Assembly (NCBI RefSeq): GCF_001696455.1
Contig: NZ_MAUJ01000002.1
Span: 1-64,000, forward strand
Reading direction: 5' to 3'
Source of the DNA: Pseudoalteromonas luteoviolacea
GTDB lineage: Bacteria; Pseudomonadota; Gammaproteobacteria; Enterobacterales; Alteromonadaceae
Length of the DNA: 64,000 nucleotides
Position numbers and translations under genes: made by a program. The notes below the pieces were generated by a model that did not search any database, was not told where the DNA came from, and saw only the letters and a list, made by a program, of their open reading frames with translations. Shown here in pieces: positions 36,151 to 45,374 of this stretch (the stretch's first letter is position 1; every line of letters starts with the position of its first letter).

Positions 36151-38100
36151 TTATTTTATTTTTGCCTTTTTTATTATTTGCCTGTTTAGATAATACAGCC
36201 TCTTATACTGCGCTGGCGAAAGCGCAACATTCTGATACCTTGCCGATTCAAACAAGTCGTAAAACTCCGCAAGCTCCTCTTGGACATCAGGGAGCTTTTG
36301 CTTGAGTAACTCAAACGATTGCTTCGGTGTTAGGCCAACCGATTGTACCTTACCAAAGTCCAGCAGCCTATTATAGAGCCTAATTTCTTTTGGTTGCTTG
36401 TTCCAATTTCTAAAGTTCAAATACGCAAACCAAGCACCAAACGCGGTAACAAGTAATAAAACTACAGAAAGTGCAGGTAAATAATTACTCTTATTACCAA
36501 ATAAGGCTTTGAGTAAAGAAGACTGTTTTTTATCATCGAAATTAAGTACCCACTGAGTCCAATGAAAGTCTAATTGCTCTAGCTGTAGGCGCAACCAGTT
36601 AATTGCTTGAATATTAGAAAATGAGGCTAAACTGATCCCGAGGTTATCCTGAAATTCTTGCTGTAATTGCGCTAAATCAGACAGCGAGCCAAACATTCGA
36701 TCTGGTGCAACCCAAGAAGTCGGGTCGAGTCTGAGCCAGCCCAACTGTGGGACATAGTACTCAACCCATGCGTGTGCATCGTATTGATAAACGGCATAGT
36801 ATTTACTTTGTTGGTTAAACTCTCCACCTAAATACCCAGATACCAAACGCGTTGGGATCCCCGCCGTACGCATTAAAAACGCTGCCGATGAGGCAAAATG
36901 ACCACAAAACCCTGTCTGAGTAGAAAACAAAAATTCATCCACATTGTGTTTTTCTAAAATGGCCGGCGGCGTCAGGCTATAATTGAATTCGCTTGTTACA
37001 AAAAAAGACTTCATTTTTGTAATGAATTCCTGCGTATTACTGGTTTGTTGATCCCACTCCAGTGCCAACGCGACTGCCCTCGGGTTATAACCTTCAGGCA
37101 ATTGCGTATTCATCGCGTATTCCCACCTTGTCAAGCGAGCATCGTCTATATCCACAGGTGACACTTCATATTGGATGGGCTTATTGGACAGCTTTTTCTG
37201 ATAAATTGTCCCAAAGTTATTAACACCCATCCCTTTGCTTGCAGGGATCCCATCACCTAAAGTATAAAGCCAGCGAGTACTTGATGGTTCAGCAATGACC
37301 GAGTATACCGGCCCCATTGGCTGATAAGTTCTCTGCAGTCCAACACCTTGTAAGCGAGACTTTTGCCACTTTTTTCCATCAAACCTATCGTGAACTATCG
37401 CACGCCAATAAAACGGAGGCTGAAACATATCAGCAGCGGGTAACAGAGCACGAAAGGCGAGCTCTGATGAACGAGAAAGCTCGGAAATTTCAAAAGGGTC
37501 TACGTCTTCTGATAACCCTGAGTTTGCTGATTTCGCATTTGGTAATTGCCAAAAAGGTGGAAGCTTGGGTACAAGGAGCACCATTGCAATCGCAAGCGGT
37601 AAGCTAAAAACAAACTTTTTAACCGAGCCTTTATAAGCTTGCTTAATGGGTAAACTATGTGAAATGCTAAACAACTGAGCCAAATTAAAAAGCAGTAAAG
37701 CCGCAACGAATGTAAAGGCCAAAATATTTTGTGAAAACAAATAAAAGCAAGGATACGTAAAGAAATTCAGAATGTAAGTCGATGCTGCCTGTTTGGTCGT
37801 GGTTACTTGCAACATTTTTAAAGCGCACGCTCCTAGTAACATGGCCACAAACATTTCGATGGTATTTTTTAATCCAAGAGAAAGGAACACGACAACAATA
37901 ACGGTTACAGCGAGCAAATTAACCACAAGTTTAGAAGGATGCTTCACAGCGCCTAACGATGTGCTCAATTTGAAAATAGTCACCAAAATAATAGAGACAC
38001 AAAACACATAGCCCAAACTTTGAAAAAGCAGCAGCGATATTGCGCAGTATATCAAAGATGTGATTAACGTATTCTGCTTCACAAAAACATTAGCACTCAC
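36151..38100 (-). CDS. TgpA-like transglutaminase membrane protein (DUF3488)
   Basis: A 649-aa protein with five or six N-terminal helices (about 1-185) and a periplasmic transglutaminase-like core. Cys ([12 protein letters not shown], about residue 400), His ([10 protein letters not shown]) and Asp (RLDPTSWV) form an intact triad. A late TM helix near 550 precedes a cytosolic DUF4129-like tail. The start is GTG 38100 inside the DUF58 stop (11-nt overlap), with GGAGG upstream. Such proteins accompany MoxR and DUF58 genes and are essential in Pseudomonas; the substrate is unknown. Confidence 0.88.
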   Translation of the reverse strand: MSANVFVKQNTLITSLIYCAISLLLFQSLGYVFCVSIILVTIFKLSTSLGAVKHPSKLVVNLLAVTVIVVVFLSLGLKNTIEMFVAMLLGACALKMLQVTTTKQAASTYILNFFTYPCFYLFSQNILAFTFVAALLLFNLAQLFSISHSLPIKQAYKGSVKKFVFSLPLAIAMVLLVPKLPPFWQLPNAKSANSGLSEDVDPFEISELSRSSELAFRALLPAADMFQPPFYWRAIVHDRFDGKKWQKSRLQGVGLQRTYQPMGPVYSVIAEPSSTRWLYTLGDGIPASKGMGVNNFGTIYQKKLSNKPIQYEVSPVDIDDARLTRWEYAMNTQLPEGYNPRAVALALEWDQQTSNTQEFITKMKSFFVTSEFNYSLTPPAILEKHNVDEFLFSTQTGFCGHFASSAAFLMRTAGIPTRLVSGYLGGEFNQQSKYYAVYQYDAHAWVEYYVPQLGWLRLDPTSWVAPDRMFGSLSDLAQLQQEFQDNLGISLASFSNIQAINWLRLQLEQLDFHWTQWVLNFDDKKQSSLLKALFGNKSNYLPALSVVLLLVTAFGAWFAYLNFRNWNKQPKEIRLYNRLLDFGKVQSVGLTPKQSFELLKQKLPDVQEELAEFYDLFESARYQNVALSPAQYKRLYYLNRQIIKKAKIK

Positions 38101-39040
38101 TCAATGCCTCCAAGCACTGCGTCACGTGTTTTTCACCAGAGCCCATCTTGATATAGCCATTTGGCAGCTTAAGTGCAAATTCATGACCTTGTTTATCTGC
38201 TTCTGTCACTTGATAGCACAACTTGGACAGCTTGGTTTCTTTCGCCCCTTCTACTTTGTAAAAATCTAACACATGGCTGATTGACTGTTCTTCCCCTTCG
38301 TAATCTTTGACTAAAAGCTCTTGGCTCTTTGCAAAATGTCGCCATGAAATACGGTTTTTGCTCATTCCTTTCTGATATTTAGTCAGACTATTAAAGTCTT
38401 CGAAGCTGTCGGAGCGCCTTGATTTAACACCCGTGTCGGTATCAGCTTCTAGAGAGCTGTGAATATCGAGCTCACATTTAAGAGGCGCTGGATATACGTA
38501 AAATTGCTTGTTTGGCAGCAAATAGCTCCAGACATTTACAAGACCAAAGGGATAACTGCTTTGGATCTTGAATTTTCCGCTACTGTATTTACCTCTCTGC
38601 TCAAGATGTAACTTTATGATTTGGTTTTGCGTCTTCGTATTTAAATGCTTATTCTGAAAATCTAAATTCGAAAACTCTGAGTGAAATATGTTCAGTGAGA
38701 AAACTTCAGAAGAGGGGGTAATTCGAAATTTTGCTAGATTGTGGTTGCCAGCAAAATTGCTTTTAATATCTAGCAATTCTACCCGCATACCATGGAGGTT
38801 CATATAACCATAAAACAATGCCGAAATCTGCAACATCAGCATAAGGTAGGAAACCCCTAAGATTAGGTTGTTTTGATAATTAATCCCTATTACAAAATTT
38901 AAAAGCGCAAAAAATAAAAACAAAAAGCCGCTTTTTGAAGGAACGACATAGATATTTTCATGACTGAGCGCAATCGAGTTCGCTGAATGCTTTTTTGTTA
39001 TAACTTTATTTAGCCAGTCTTTGTATGAACCCGATATCAT
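38090..39040 (-). CDS. DUF58 domain protein
   Basis: A 316-aa protein with two N-terminal helices (about 33-75) and the DUF58 core. SRRSDSFEDFNSLTKYQKG and NRISWRHFAKSQELLVKDYE match the family signature (R-x-Y-x-x-G-D-x-R-x-I-x-W-R-x-x-A with a variant start). It is usually paired with MoxR ATPases, perhaps as a VWA-like metal-binding substrate. It overlaps MoxR by one base (TAATG) and TgpA by 11 nt. Confidence 0.87.
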   Translation of the reverse strand: MISGSYKDWLNKVITKKHSANSIALSHENIYVVPSKSGFLFLFFALLNFVIGINYQNNLILGVSYLMLMLQISALFYGYMNLHGMRVELLDIKSNFAGNHNLAKFRITPSSEVFSLNIFHSEFSNLDFQNKHLNTKTQNQIIKLHLEQRGKYSSGKFKIQSSYPFGLVNVWSYLLPNKQFYVYPAPLKCELDIHSSLEADTDTGVKSRRSDSFEDFNSLTKYQKGMSKNRISWRHFAKSQELLVKDYEGEEQSISHVLDFYKVEGAKETKLSKLCYQVTEADKQGHEFALKLPNGYIKMGSGEKHVTQCLEALSEC

Positions 39041-39951
39041 TACATAGGTACCGGAACTCGATTAAAAATGGACTCAACCACAGGCAACTGTTCATTACAT
39101 GGCACATTAAGCCTATGACCCGCGACAGGCCCAAACACGGCTTGTACATCATCAGGCAACACGTATTCACGACCAGAAATCAAGGCATACGCTCTTGACG
39201 CTAGGCCCAAGGCAATACTTGCTCTTGGGGAGAGTGGATCAGCAAATTCTCCAGAATCTCGCGTAAAGCTAACTAAATCGATAATGTACTGGATTACCGG
39301 TTCAGAAAGTTCAACGGTCATGACTTGATTTTGTAGTTTAGATAGCTCTTCAGTGGTCAGAGCAAGGCTAAGATCCTCAGATTTTATCGCGCGGTCATTA
39401 CCAGACACAATCAAGCTTTTTTCTGCCTCAGTATCTGGATAACCCAAACTAATACGTATAAAGAACCTATCTAACTGAGATTCTGGAAGTGGGTGGGTTC
39501 CGGATTGATGAAGCGGATTTTGTGTCGCAATTACAAAGAATGGCTGCGGCAACGCATGTGTAGTGCCATCGACAGTAACTTGGCCTTCTTCCATTGCTTC
39601 AAGTAAAGCACTCTGAGTTTTGGGACTTGCACGATTAATTTCGTCAGCTAATAGTACCTGACTGAAAATAGGACCTGAATGAAAATCAAAGCTGTGCGTT
39701 TGCGTATTAAAAATACTCGACCCTGTGATATCCGCGGGAAGTAGGTCACTTGTGAACTGAACTCGCTGGTAACTTAACCCAAGTACATTTGCAAGCCCAT
39801 GAGATAGTGTCGTTTTACCCATTCCTGGCAAGTCTTCAATTAGTAAATGACCCTTGCTCAGAAGGCAGCATAAAGCGAGTTTAAGCTGCTCGTCTTTACC
39901 TAATATGAGTTTAGACAGTTTAGATATGATATTTTGTGAGACTTGATTCAT
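39040..39951 (-). CDS. MoxR-family AAA+ ATPase
   Basis: A 303-aa AAA+ protein. Walker A is LPGMGKTT at 41-48, Walker B LLADEINRASPKTQ near 100, sensor 1 FFVIATQNP, and the Arg-finger region PLPESQLDRF. The domain order and length fit MoxR. MoxR proteins act as chaperones with DUF58/VWA proteins in envelope stress or maturation. It overlaps the receiver gene by 4 nt (ATGA) and DUF58 by one base, so translation is coupled. Confidence 0.92.
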   Translation of the reverse strand: MNQVSQNIISKLSKLILGKDEQLKLALCCLLSKGHLLIEDLPGMGKTTLSHGLANVLGLSYQRVQFTSDLLPADITGSSIFNTQTHSFDFHSGPIFSQVLLADEINRASPKTQSALLEAMEEGQVTVDGTTHALPQPFFVIATQNPLHQSGTHPLPESQLDRFFIRISLGYPDTEAEKSLIVSGNDRAIKSEDLSLALTTEELSKLQNQVMTVELSEPVIQYIIDLVSFTRDSGEFADPLSPRASIALGLASRAYALISGREYVLPDDVQAVFGPVAGHRLNVPCNEQLPVVESIFNRVPVPM

Positions 39952-40331
39952 GCGATCATTTCTAATCTTTTCATAACTGTATCCACTTTCTTCGCGTTAA
40001 ACGGCTTTGCTATAAAACCTTTCGCTCCCAATTCCCAAGTATTTTGAACATTTTCAAGGCTATTGTGTCCAGAGCACATAATAACGTGTGTATTCGGATA
40101 TGTGTCGTTGACGTATTCTAGTATTTGCGTGCCGTCCGTATCAGGAAGCTCTATATCTAAAAATAATACATTGGGAGATTTTGACTGCAACAATGGCTTA
40201 GCTGAAGAGAAGTCCTTGGATTCATAAATTTCTTCAAACCCTAGGTTTTCTAATATTTCGATTAAGTAGCTACGTACTTCTTCAACGTCATCGATGATGA
40301 GAATTGGTTCTAACGGTCTAACAAGTTCCAT
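39948..40331 (-). CDS. Stand-alone CheY-like receiver protein
   Basis: A 127-aa protein that is a single receiver domain: Asp14/Asp15 acid pair, phospho-acceptor Asp59 in VLFLDIELPDTDG, Thr/Ser switch in HVIMCSGHNS, Lys in FIAKPFNAKK. There is no output domain. It heads the MoxR-DUF58-TgpA operon, overlapping MoxR by 4 nt, so phosphorylation may control MoxR action by protein contact rather than transcription; this is inference. No kinase gene is adjacent. Confidence 0.9.
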   Translation of the reverse strand: MELVRPLEPILIIDDVEEVRSYLIEILENLGFEEIYESKDFSSAKPLLQSKSPNVLFLDIELPDTDGTQILEYVNDTYPNTHVIMCSGHNSLENVQNTWELGAKGFIAKPFNAKKVDTVMKRLEMIA

Positions 40332-40555
40332 ATTGTAATACTATCTAAAAACAACTGATTTAATACTAAGGCATGGCGCCAACGAGAACAATGTTTTATT
40401 TACATCTAAATTTGCTTTTGCAGATTTGTAAAACATGAAAAAGTATTGAATACAATCTACAAGCAACCCAAAACAGTTATACATAAGACTTCATACCATT
40501 TTTTGAATACTTTTCATATCGTTACTAGTTTCCTTCATAGAGTTTATGCTTTATT

Positions 40556-41428
40556 TCAATTACTAGACTTGACCACTTTGTTTTGATAATAGCCTTTAAT
40601 ATAGTCATCTAGGGCGGAGTGCTCGCTAGCTGGTAAGTAGTCTGTATGTGCCTCTATAAACTCTTGACTTAAATACAGCTCCATGAGAACCGCATTCACT
40701 TTCACTATGAACTTTTCACTTAGCGCATTTTTATTACACATAATATGACCAATCACAACTTTTGGTGCATTAGCTATGTGGTAAGACTGAACAGGTAATT
40801 CTTGGTTATTACTGTATCGATGAAACTCAGCGGGGTAGCTGAGTAAAAAGTCAACTCGCCCCAATATAAACATTCTATGGACGGTTTCGTAATGATCACT
40901 GCCTCCTCGAATAACAAGATTGTGTTTGTCTACTTTTTGCAATTGAGTGTCCAGAAAATCGCCGTAAGAAAAGTTGTCTGCAATCACAATCAATTTATTT
41001 TGAAATTCTTTAAACATTTCGGGTAAAGAGCTAATTTCACCTCTGGAATTTAGAACGGCTTGCATATCAGGCTTGTTATTGTTGTATGTATATAACTTGT
41101 GAGACCAATAAAAGTTGACTGGCAGGCTGAACAAAAACTTTGACTTACGATCAACCGTATTAATTTTATTGACCGTACATGCAGGAAAATCGGCACCTTC
41201 CATAATTTTAATCGTACGATTGAAGCTCGCTTTTGAGAAAATCATTTGTGTATTTTCACCGAGATTAGCAAATACAAGTTTGTTAGTTGCACCTGCGATG
41301 TTCTCAGGCTTGCTGTTGGCATTATTAAACAGCTCAAAATCTAGCTGATCGTCTAAGTAAATATGCACTTTTTGAGCAGCATGCGCGTTAACACAAATAC
41401 AAAACAGCATAACTATCGTTTGCTGCAT
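40556..41428 (-). CDS. Periplasmic SBP_bac_3-like solute-binding protein
   Basis: About 290 aa with a signal peptide (MQQTIVMLFCICVNAHAA). The body matches the extracellular solute-binding type 3 fold used for amino acids and related sensors (VDFLLSYPAEFHRYS, VVIGHIMCNKNA). No transporter genes are adjacent. I preferred ATG 41428 over the GTG at 41446, but neither has a strong binding site. Transport or sensing of a small molecule is inferred from the fold only. Confidence 0.65.
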   Translation of the reverse strand: MQQTIVMLFCICVNAHAAQKVHIYLDDQLDFELFNNANSKPENIAGATNKLVFANLGENTQMIFSKASFNRTIKIMEGADFPACTVNKINTVDRKSKFLFSLPVNFYWSHKLYTYNNNKPDMQAVLNSRGEISSLPEMFKEFQNKLIVIADNFSYGDFLDTQLQKVDKHNLVIRGGSDHYETVHRMFILGRVDFLLSYPAEFHRYSNNQELPVQSYHIANAPKVVIGHIMCNKNALSEKFIVKVNAVLMELYLSQEFIEAHTDYLPASEHSALDDYIKGYYQNKVVKSSN

Positions 41429-41694
41429 TCTGCTAAACCATCCCACTCACTATCCCCATTACTACGTTCAATATAAAGTGTAGTGTAAAAATAAAAAAGG
41501 GATACCTTTGAGCTAATCGCATGATAATATTATGAATATAGCATGGTGTCTCAGACCTTACTGAAGTAAAAACCTCATTCACAGGCGCTACAAAGAAAAG
41601 TTGTTCATTTAAATCAAGGCTGTTATTGATTTAGATTAAAAACATCAACAATAACCAAATTTGGATACAATTGAACATGGAAGGAAAAAGATAT

Positions 41695-42177
41695 ATGTGG
41701 TTGTTTATTACAATATTTTTCTCGACTGATGGGTTGACTAGCGAATCACAACATTTGGCGCTTATCAATGGCCATTGGCACTGTGTACAGAACATCAAGG
41801 AAAGTGAAATCTCGATAAAGATCACCTCAAAATATAGCTACAATGCTTCTGAATATACCTACATCTATGATGCTGTTAGCAAATATAAGTACCTTGATAA
41901 GCTGGACATAGGCTCGATAAACGTAAGAATTAAAGGCAGTTTTACGTATAAAGAATCAAAAATGAAATATACCACTGCACAAATTCAGACCAATATTATC
42001 AGCAACCCTTTAGGTGGCATTAGCACGGATATGATAAAAGACCTCGAGCAGGCATTTAGAGAGGACACCACTGAGTATCACACAACACTCATAACGGATA
42101 CCGAATGGGAAACCGTAGACCCGACAAATAATGAAAAGACCCGTTGCTTTAGGCAGCCTTCCAAATTAGAGGTTTAG
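41695..42177 (+). CDS. Small exported protein of unknown function
   Basis: About 160 aa, starting MWLFITIFFSTDGLTS, which looks like a signal peptide, then a Tyr-, Lys- and Thr-rich body with two cysteines (GHWHCVQN and TRCFRQP). I chose ATG 41695 because GGAAGGAAAA lies at the right distance; an ATG at 41671 would add eight residues. No family is recognised. It is convergent with the symporter gene, with 14 bp between stops. Confidence 0.55.
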   Translation: MWLFITIFFSTDGLTSESQHLALINGHWHCVQNIKESEISIKITSKYSYNASEYTYIYDAVSKYKYLDKLDIGSINVRIKGSFTYKESKMKYTTAQIQTNIISNPLGGISTDMIKDLEQAFREDTTEYHTTLITDTEWETVDPTNNEKTRCFRQPSKLEV

Positions 42178-42191
42178 TGCAGGGCCTGCCA

Positions 42192-43478
42192 TCAATCACG
42201 AACCGGTAACCAACGGTTCATCACCACGCATGCGGTTAAATCACCAGTAACGTTCAAGGTTGTGCGGCACATATCTAATATTCGGTCTACGCCGAGAATA
42301 AGCGCAATGCCTGAAGGCGGAATCCCAAAACTGGCCAATACAGAGGCTAATATCACGATACCTACGCCTGGGGTGCTGGGTGAGCCAATCGAAGCGCCGA
42401 CGGTTGTTAGCATCAATAATACGACTTGGCTATTTGAAAGGTGTATTCCAAAAACCTGTGTTAAAAACAGGGCAGCGATTACTTGATATAAGGCGGTACC
42501 GTCCATATTAATAGTTGCCCCAAGTGGCACAATAAACTGGACAATTGGTTTTTTAACACCAAGCCTGTGCTCAGCAATTTGCATAGACAAAGGCATCACA
42601 GCAGCTGAACTAGATGTTGAAAATGCCAAAAGTTGTGCATCCTTTATGGACTTTATAAAAGTCCAAGGGTTCAAGCGAGCAATCAAGCAAACCAACGACA
42701 AATAGACGAAAAGTAAAACAAGCAGACCGACAATCACAGTTCCGACATAGGCTGAAACGCCAACCAAAGCATCAATGCCAATTCGAATTGTGATATCACA
42801 AAGCAGGCCAAATACAGCAAATGGAGCAAGGTGCATGGCCCAATTCACAATCTTTAAAGACAAAGATTGTACGGCTTGCGTTAAATCAAGCAGTAATAAC
42901 TTTTGCTTTACTACGAGTGTTGTCAATGCAACCCCGATGAAGCCTGCATACATAACCACTGCAAACATGTCTTTATCTAGTGTTGATTGTGTGAAATTTG
43001 CAGGGATCATCGAAGCCACTCGTTCAGGAATGCTCATTGCTGCTAAAGGCTCTGATGACGTCGCTGCTATGCTCACACCCAAATTGGTTAACAACTGGCT
43101 TTCTACATAAAAACCTGGGTTGAACAAGCTAACAATGAGTACCCCTATACTAACAGAGATAATTGTAGTGACGACAAAGTAGGGGAATATTCTTAATCCG
43201 ACCCTTTTCAAAAAACGCGTATCTTGATTTCCGGCTATGCCCAAAATAATCGATGACATCACCAATGGGATTACCACCATCTGAATCAGCGCCAAAAACA
43301 ATTTCCCTGGCAGCGCAACCCACTGTGCAACTTGCTCTGCATCTTGCTGATCCAGTAAAGCGGCTCCTTTTGGCGAAAGTACTAAACCAATCACGACGCC
43401 AAGGGTAAGTGCTATTAAGATCTGTAACCAAAGTAGTCTCTTATTAAACAACAAGCTTGTAAAATCGCGCATGGACAT
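42192..43478 (-). CDS. Dicarboxylate/amino acid:cation symporter (DAACS family)
   Basis: A 428-aa membrane transporter with the re-entrant-loop signature of the DAACS family: LLAFSTSSSAAVMPL (hairpin 1 serine-rich motif), GATINMDGTALYQV (TM7 NMDGT), TVGASIGSPSTPGVGIV (hairpin 2) and VDRILDMCRTTLNVTGDL (TM8). It uses Na+ or H+ to take up glutamate, aspartate or C4-dicarboxylates. All the substrate-site motifs are intact. Confidence 0.93.
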   Translation of the reverse strand: MSMRDFTSLLFNKRLLWLQILIALTLGVVIGLVLSPKGAALLDQQDAEQVAQWVALPGKLFLALIQMVVIPLVMSSIILGIAGNQDTRFLKRVGLRIFPYFVVTTIISVSIGVLIVSLFNPGFYVESQLLTNLGVSIAATSSEPLAAMSIPERVASMIPANFTQSTLDKDMFAVVMYAGFIGVALTTLVVKQKLLLLDLTQAVQSLSLKIVNWAMHLAPFAVFGLLCDITIRIGIDALVGVSAYVGTVIVGLLVLLFVYLSLVCLIARLNPWTFIKSIKDAQLLAFSTSSSAAVMPLSMQIAEHRLGVKKPIVQFIVPLGATINMDGTALYQVIAALFLTQVFGIHLSNSQVVLLMLTTVGASIGSPSTPGVGIVILASVLASFGIPPSGIALILGVDRILDMCRTTLNVTGDLTACVVMNRWLPVRD

Positions 43479-44017
43479 GTTCCTTATTGTCTTGGGAGGC
43501 TTAATCTTAACAATGACTAGGTCTGCACAGATTGATGGTTATCAACATTAACCCCGTTTTTAATAACGCCATAAATCGACACCATCCAAGTTTTGTAATC
43601 CACCCGAGGGACCAACAATTTTGTAAGGGAAGTAATCGCGTTCTACAAACACAGCCCGCCGCAGTTACCCACCTGTATAAACAAATGGCACACTGATTTG
43701 CTCTTACAGGGATCGTCAGTAGGAGAGACTCAAACCTCTAGTTCAACGAGGCGTAGTCGCTTACTTATTGGGTAAGTTACGTAAAGCTAGGGAAATGGAA
43801 TAGGGGGCAGCAATCAAGAAGCAAACGCTGAAACGCTTTGAGATATTGCAATTATCTAAATATACAGGTAAGTTTTTATTGTTGCGCAAAATATAACCGC
43901 ACAACGAGGGCAGGTATATCTCAATAAAAGAGACAACCTGTTTCAATAAAATATAAAACCGTGCATTACCCACATACAGGGTTCAGTTTTATTACTTTAA
44001 ATTTTTAAGGAAATAAA
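43479..44017. other. Intergenic region, probable promoter of the RiPP-like precursor
   Basis: 539 bp with no convincing gene. The right end is very AT-rich and carries the TAAGGA ribosome binding site of the small precursor gene at 44018. A short near-repeat (CAAACGCTGAAACGCTTTGA near 43825) and a GC-poor stretch are visible. No known element or RNA is recognised. Confidence 0.35.
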
Positions 44018-44173
44018 ATGAAAGTAATATTAATTAAAAGAAAATTAAAAAGTCTTAGCAACGATGGTAAGTACCTATCTGAAGAAATAACGCCAAAAGT
44101 TGCGGGTGGCAAGCCAAAAGATTCTGCATATACACATTTTTGCACTGCATACTCTGTGTGCCGAACGCATTAA
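44018..44173 (+). CDS. RiPP/double-glycine-type precursor peptide A (51 aa)
   Basis: A 51-aa peptide with a basic leader (VILIKRKLKSLSNDGKYLSE), then EITPKVAGG ending at residue 31. A 20-residue core follows with Cys42 and Cys48 (C-X5-C), several Thr/Ser and a C-terminal CRTH. TAAGGA lies 7-10 bases before the ATG and a strong hairpin follows the stop. The leader matches the 'LK-x-LS ... TP-x-(A)GG' pattern of natural-product precursors that are cut after GG, and resembles the peptide at 55778-55939. No modification enzyme or exporter gene is adjacent, so maturation would rely on genes elsewhere. It could instead be an unmodified secreted peptide with a disulfide. Confidence 0.7.
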   Translation: MKVILIKRKLKSLSNDGKYLSEEITPKVAGGKPKDSAYTHFCTAYSVCRTH

Positions 44174-44204
44174 CCTCAATCAGGTAATAATAGATTAGTA
44201 AAAC

Positions 44205-44228
44205 CGGGCTTGTGACAGTCCAAGCCCG
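44205..44228. terminator. Stem-loop terminator after the precursor A gene
   Basis: A perfect 8-bp stem (CGGGCTTG / CAAGCCCG, 8-nt loop) lies 30 bases after the precursor stop. TTATTTCTTT follows on the plus strand. It also lies just past the stop of the convergent gene at 44272, so it likely serves both. Confidence 0.75.
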
Positions 44229-44271
44229 CTTATTAGCACTTATTTCTTTAAAATAAGCCAATAGACCTTGT

Positions 44272-44754
44272 TTAGCGTTTTCTTATACCAGGTACACACG
44301 CGTAAAAATTAGTTGGGGGGGCGCCAAACCAACTTGTTAGCTTAGATGCTTGAACAGCATAAAGCTCATACTCTGCACCCGGCTCTAGAGTCACAGCGAT
44401 TGACGCTTTTCCGCGATATCCGCCAGGATTTGTATTTTTGTTTAGATTGCATTGTAAATGTAATACCACCTCACCGGCCGCGATACTTCTGGGCTGGCTT
44501 CCTTCACCCGTGTAGTAAATACTGTTGTTATCATCATAAGTTACCTCTGGTAACAAAGCGGCGTTATTACCATCAAAGTCAAAATCATTGACTGTTGACA
44601 CTCTAACTACGTCAACGTGAGCATAAATAGCCTGATCTGGAACTGTTGGAGGCGTGAGTATTTGATCATACGAATAAACTGTTGCCGTTGTTGCCAAGGC
44701 TACGTTTGGCAGAACGACAGTTGATAAAGTAAGGGCTGCTAGCATTTTTTTCAT
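44272..44754 (-). CDS. Secreted protein of unknown function (160 aa)
   Basis: A signal peptide (MLAALTLSTVVLPNVALA) is followed by a beta-rich body with two cysteines (HLQCNLNK and FYACVPGIRKR). A D-F-D-G-N-like loop is present. AAGGATA precedes ATG 44754; an earlier ATG at 44787 is less well placed. No family is recognised. It is convergent with the precursor A gene. Confidence 0.65.
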   Translation of the reverse strand: MKKMLAALTLSTVVLPNVALATTATVYSYDQILTPPTVPDQAIYAHVDVVRVSTVNDFDFDGNNAALLPEVTYDDNNSIYYTGEGSQPRSIAAGEVVLHLQCNLNKNTNPGGYRGKASIAVTLEPGAEYELYAVQASKLTSWFGAPPTNFYACVPGIRKR

Positions 44755-45374
44755 TTCATTATCCTTATTTTTAAACTGCTCATGCAAAGGTACACACTAG
44801 AAAAATGTGACAAAAACCAGTCTCTTTAAATCAAAATGTAAAAACAATTGAATTATTTGTGATCAAAAACACCAATTTACCTTTTAATAAATTTCAACAA
44901 CGTTGCTATCCACTTTATCTATTTATCCGTTAATAGGGTGATTCTGCCACTTATTAACGTGGACTTTCCCCACGAGCATTGTAAAAGCTTAACTAGACTC
45001 ACCATCATTTAAGCAAATATAGATTTCTCCACTCTCATTTCATTCGATGAATGGCAATCCACGATAAATGAAAGCATAAAGCATTCGTCCTATTGCTGAT
45101 TCTAAAAAAACAAGTGTATACAATATATTGATCGCAAAGTTCAGCAGTGATAAATTATTACAACCACACCATGCTACACAAAATAGTTAGGTTAGTTTGC
45201 AACAATTCATTGTATTTCCATTACCCGTCTCGCGCTCAAAATAGCTCACATTATAAAGCAAGAGCCACAATAAAAGTCTTTCAATAATCGAGGAGGCTAT
45301 TCAACCTCACTAATAAAATGCGAACAATCAAAAATATGTAATCAAATCAAAACGTACTTAAAAGGAAATTTATT
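44755..45374. other. Intergenic region, divergent promoters
   Basis: 620 bp between the divergent secreted-protein genes. It is AT-rich with a small hairpin (CGTGG-ACTTTCC-CCACG near 44958) and no convincing ORF. AAAGGAAA at the right end is the ribosome binding site of the gene at 45375. Confidence 0.35.
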
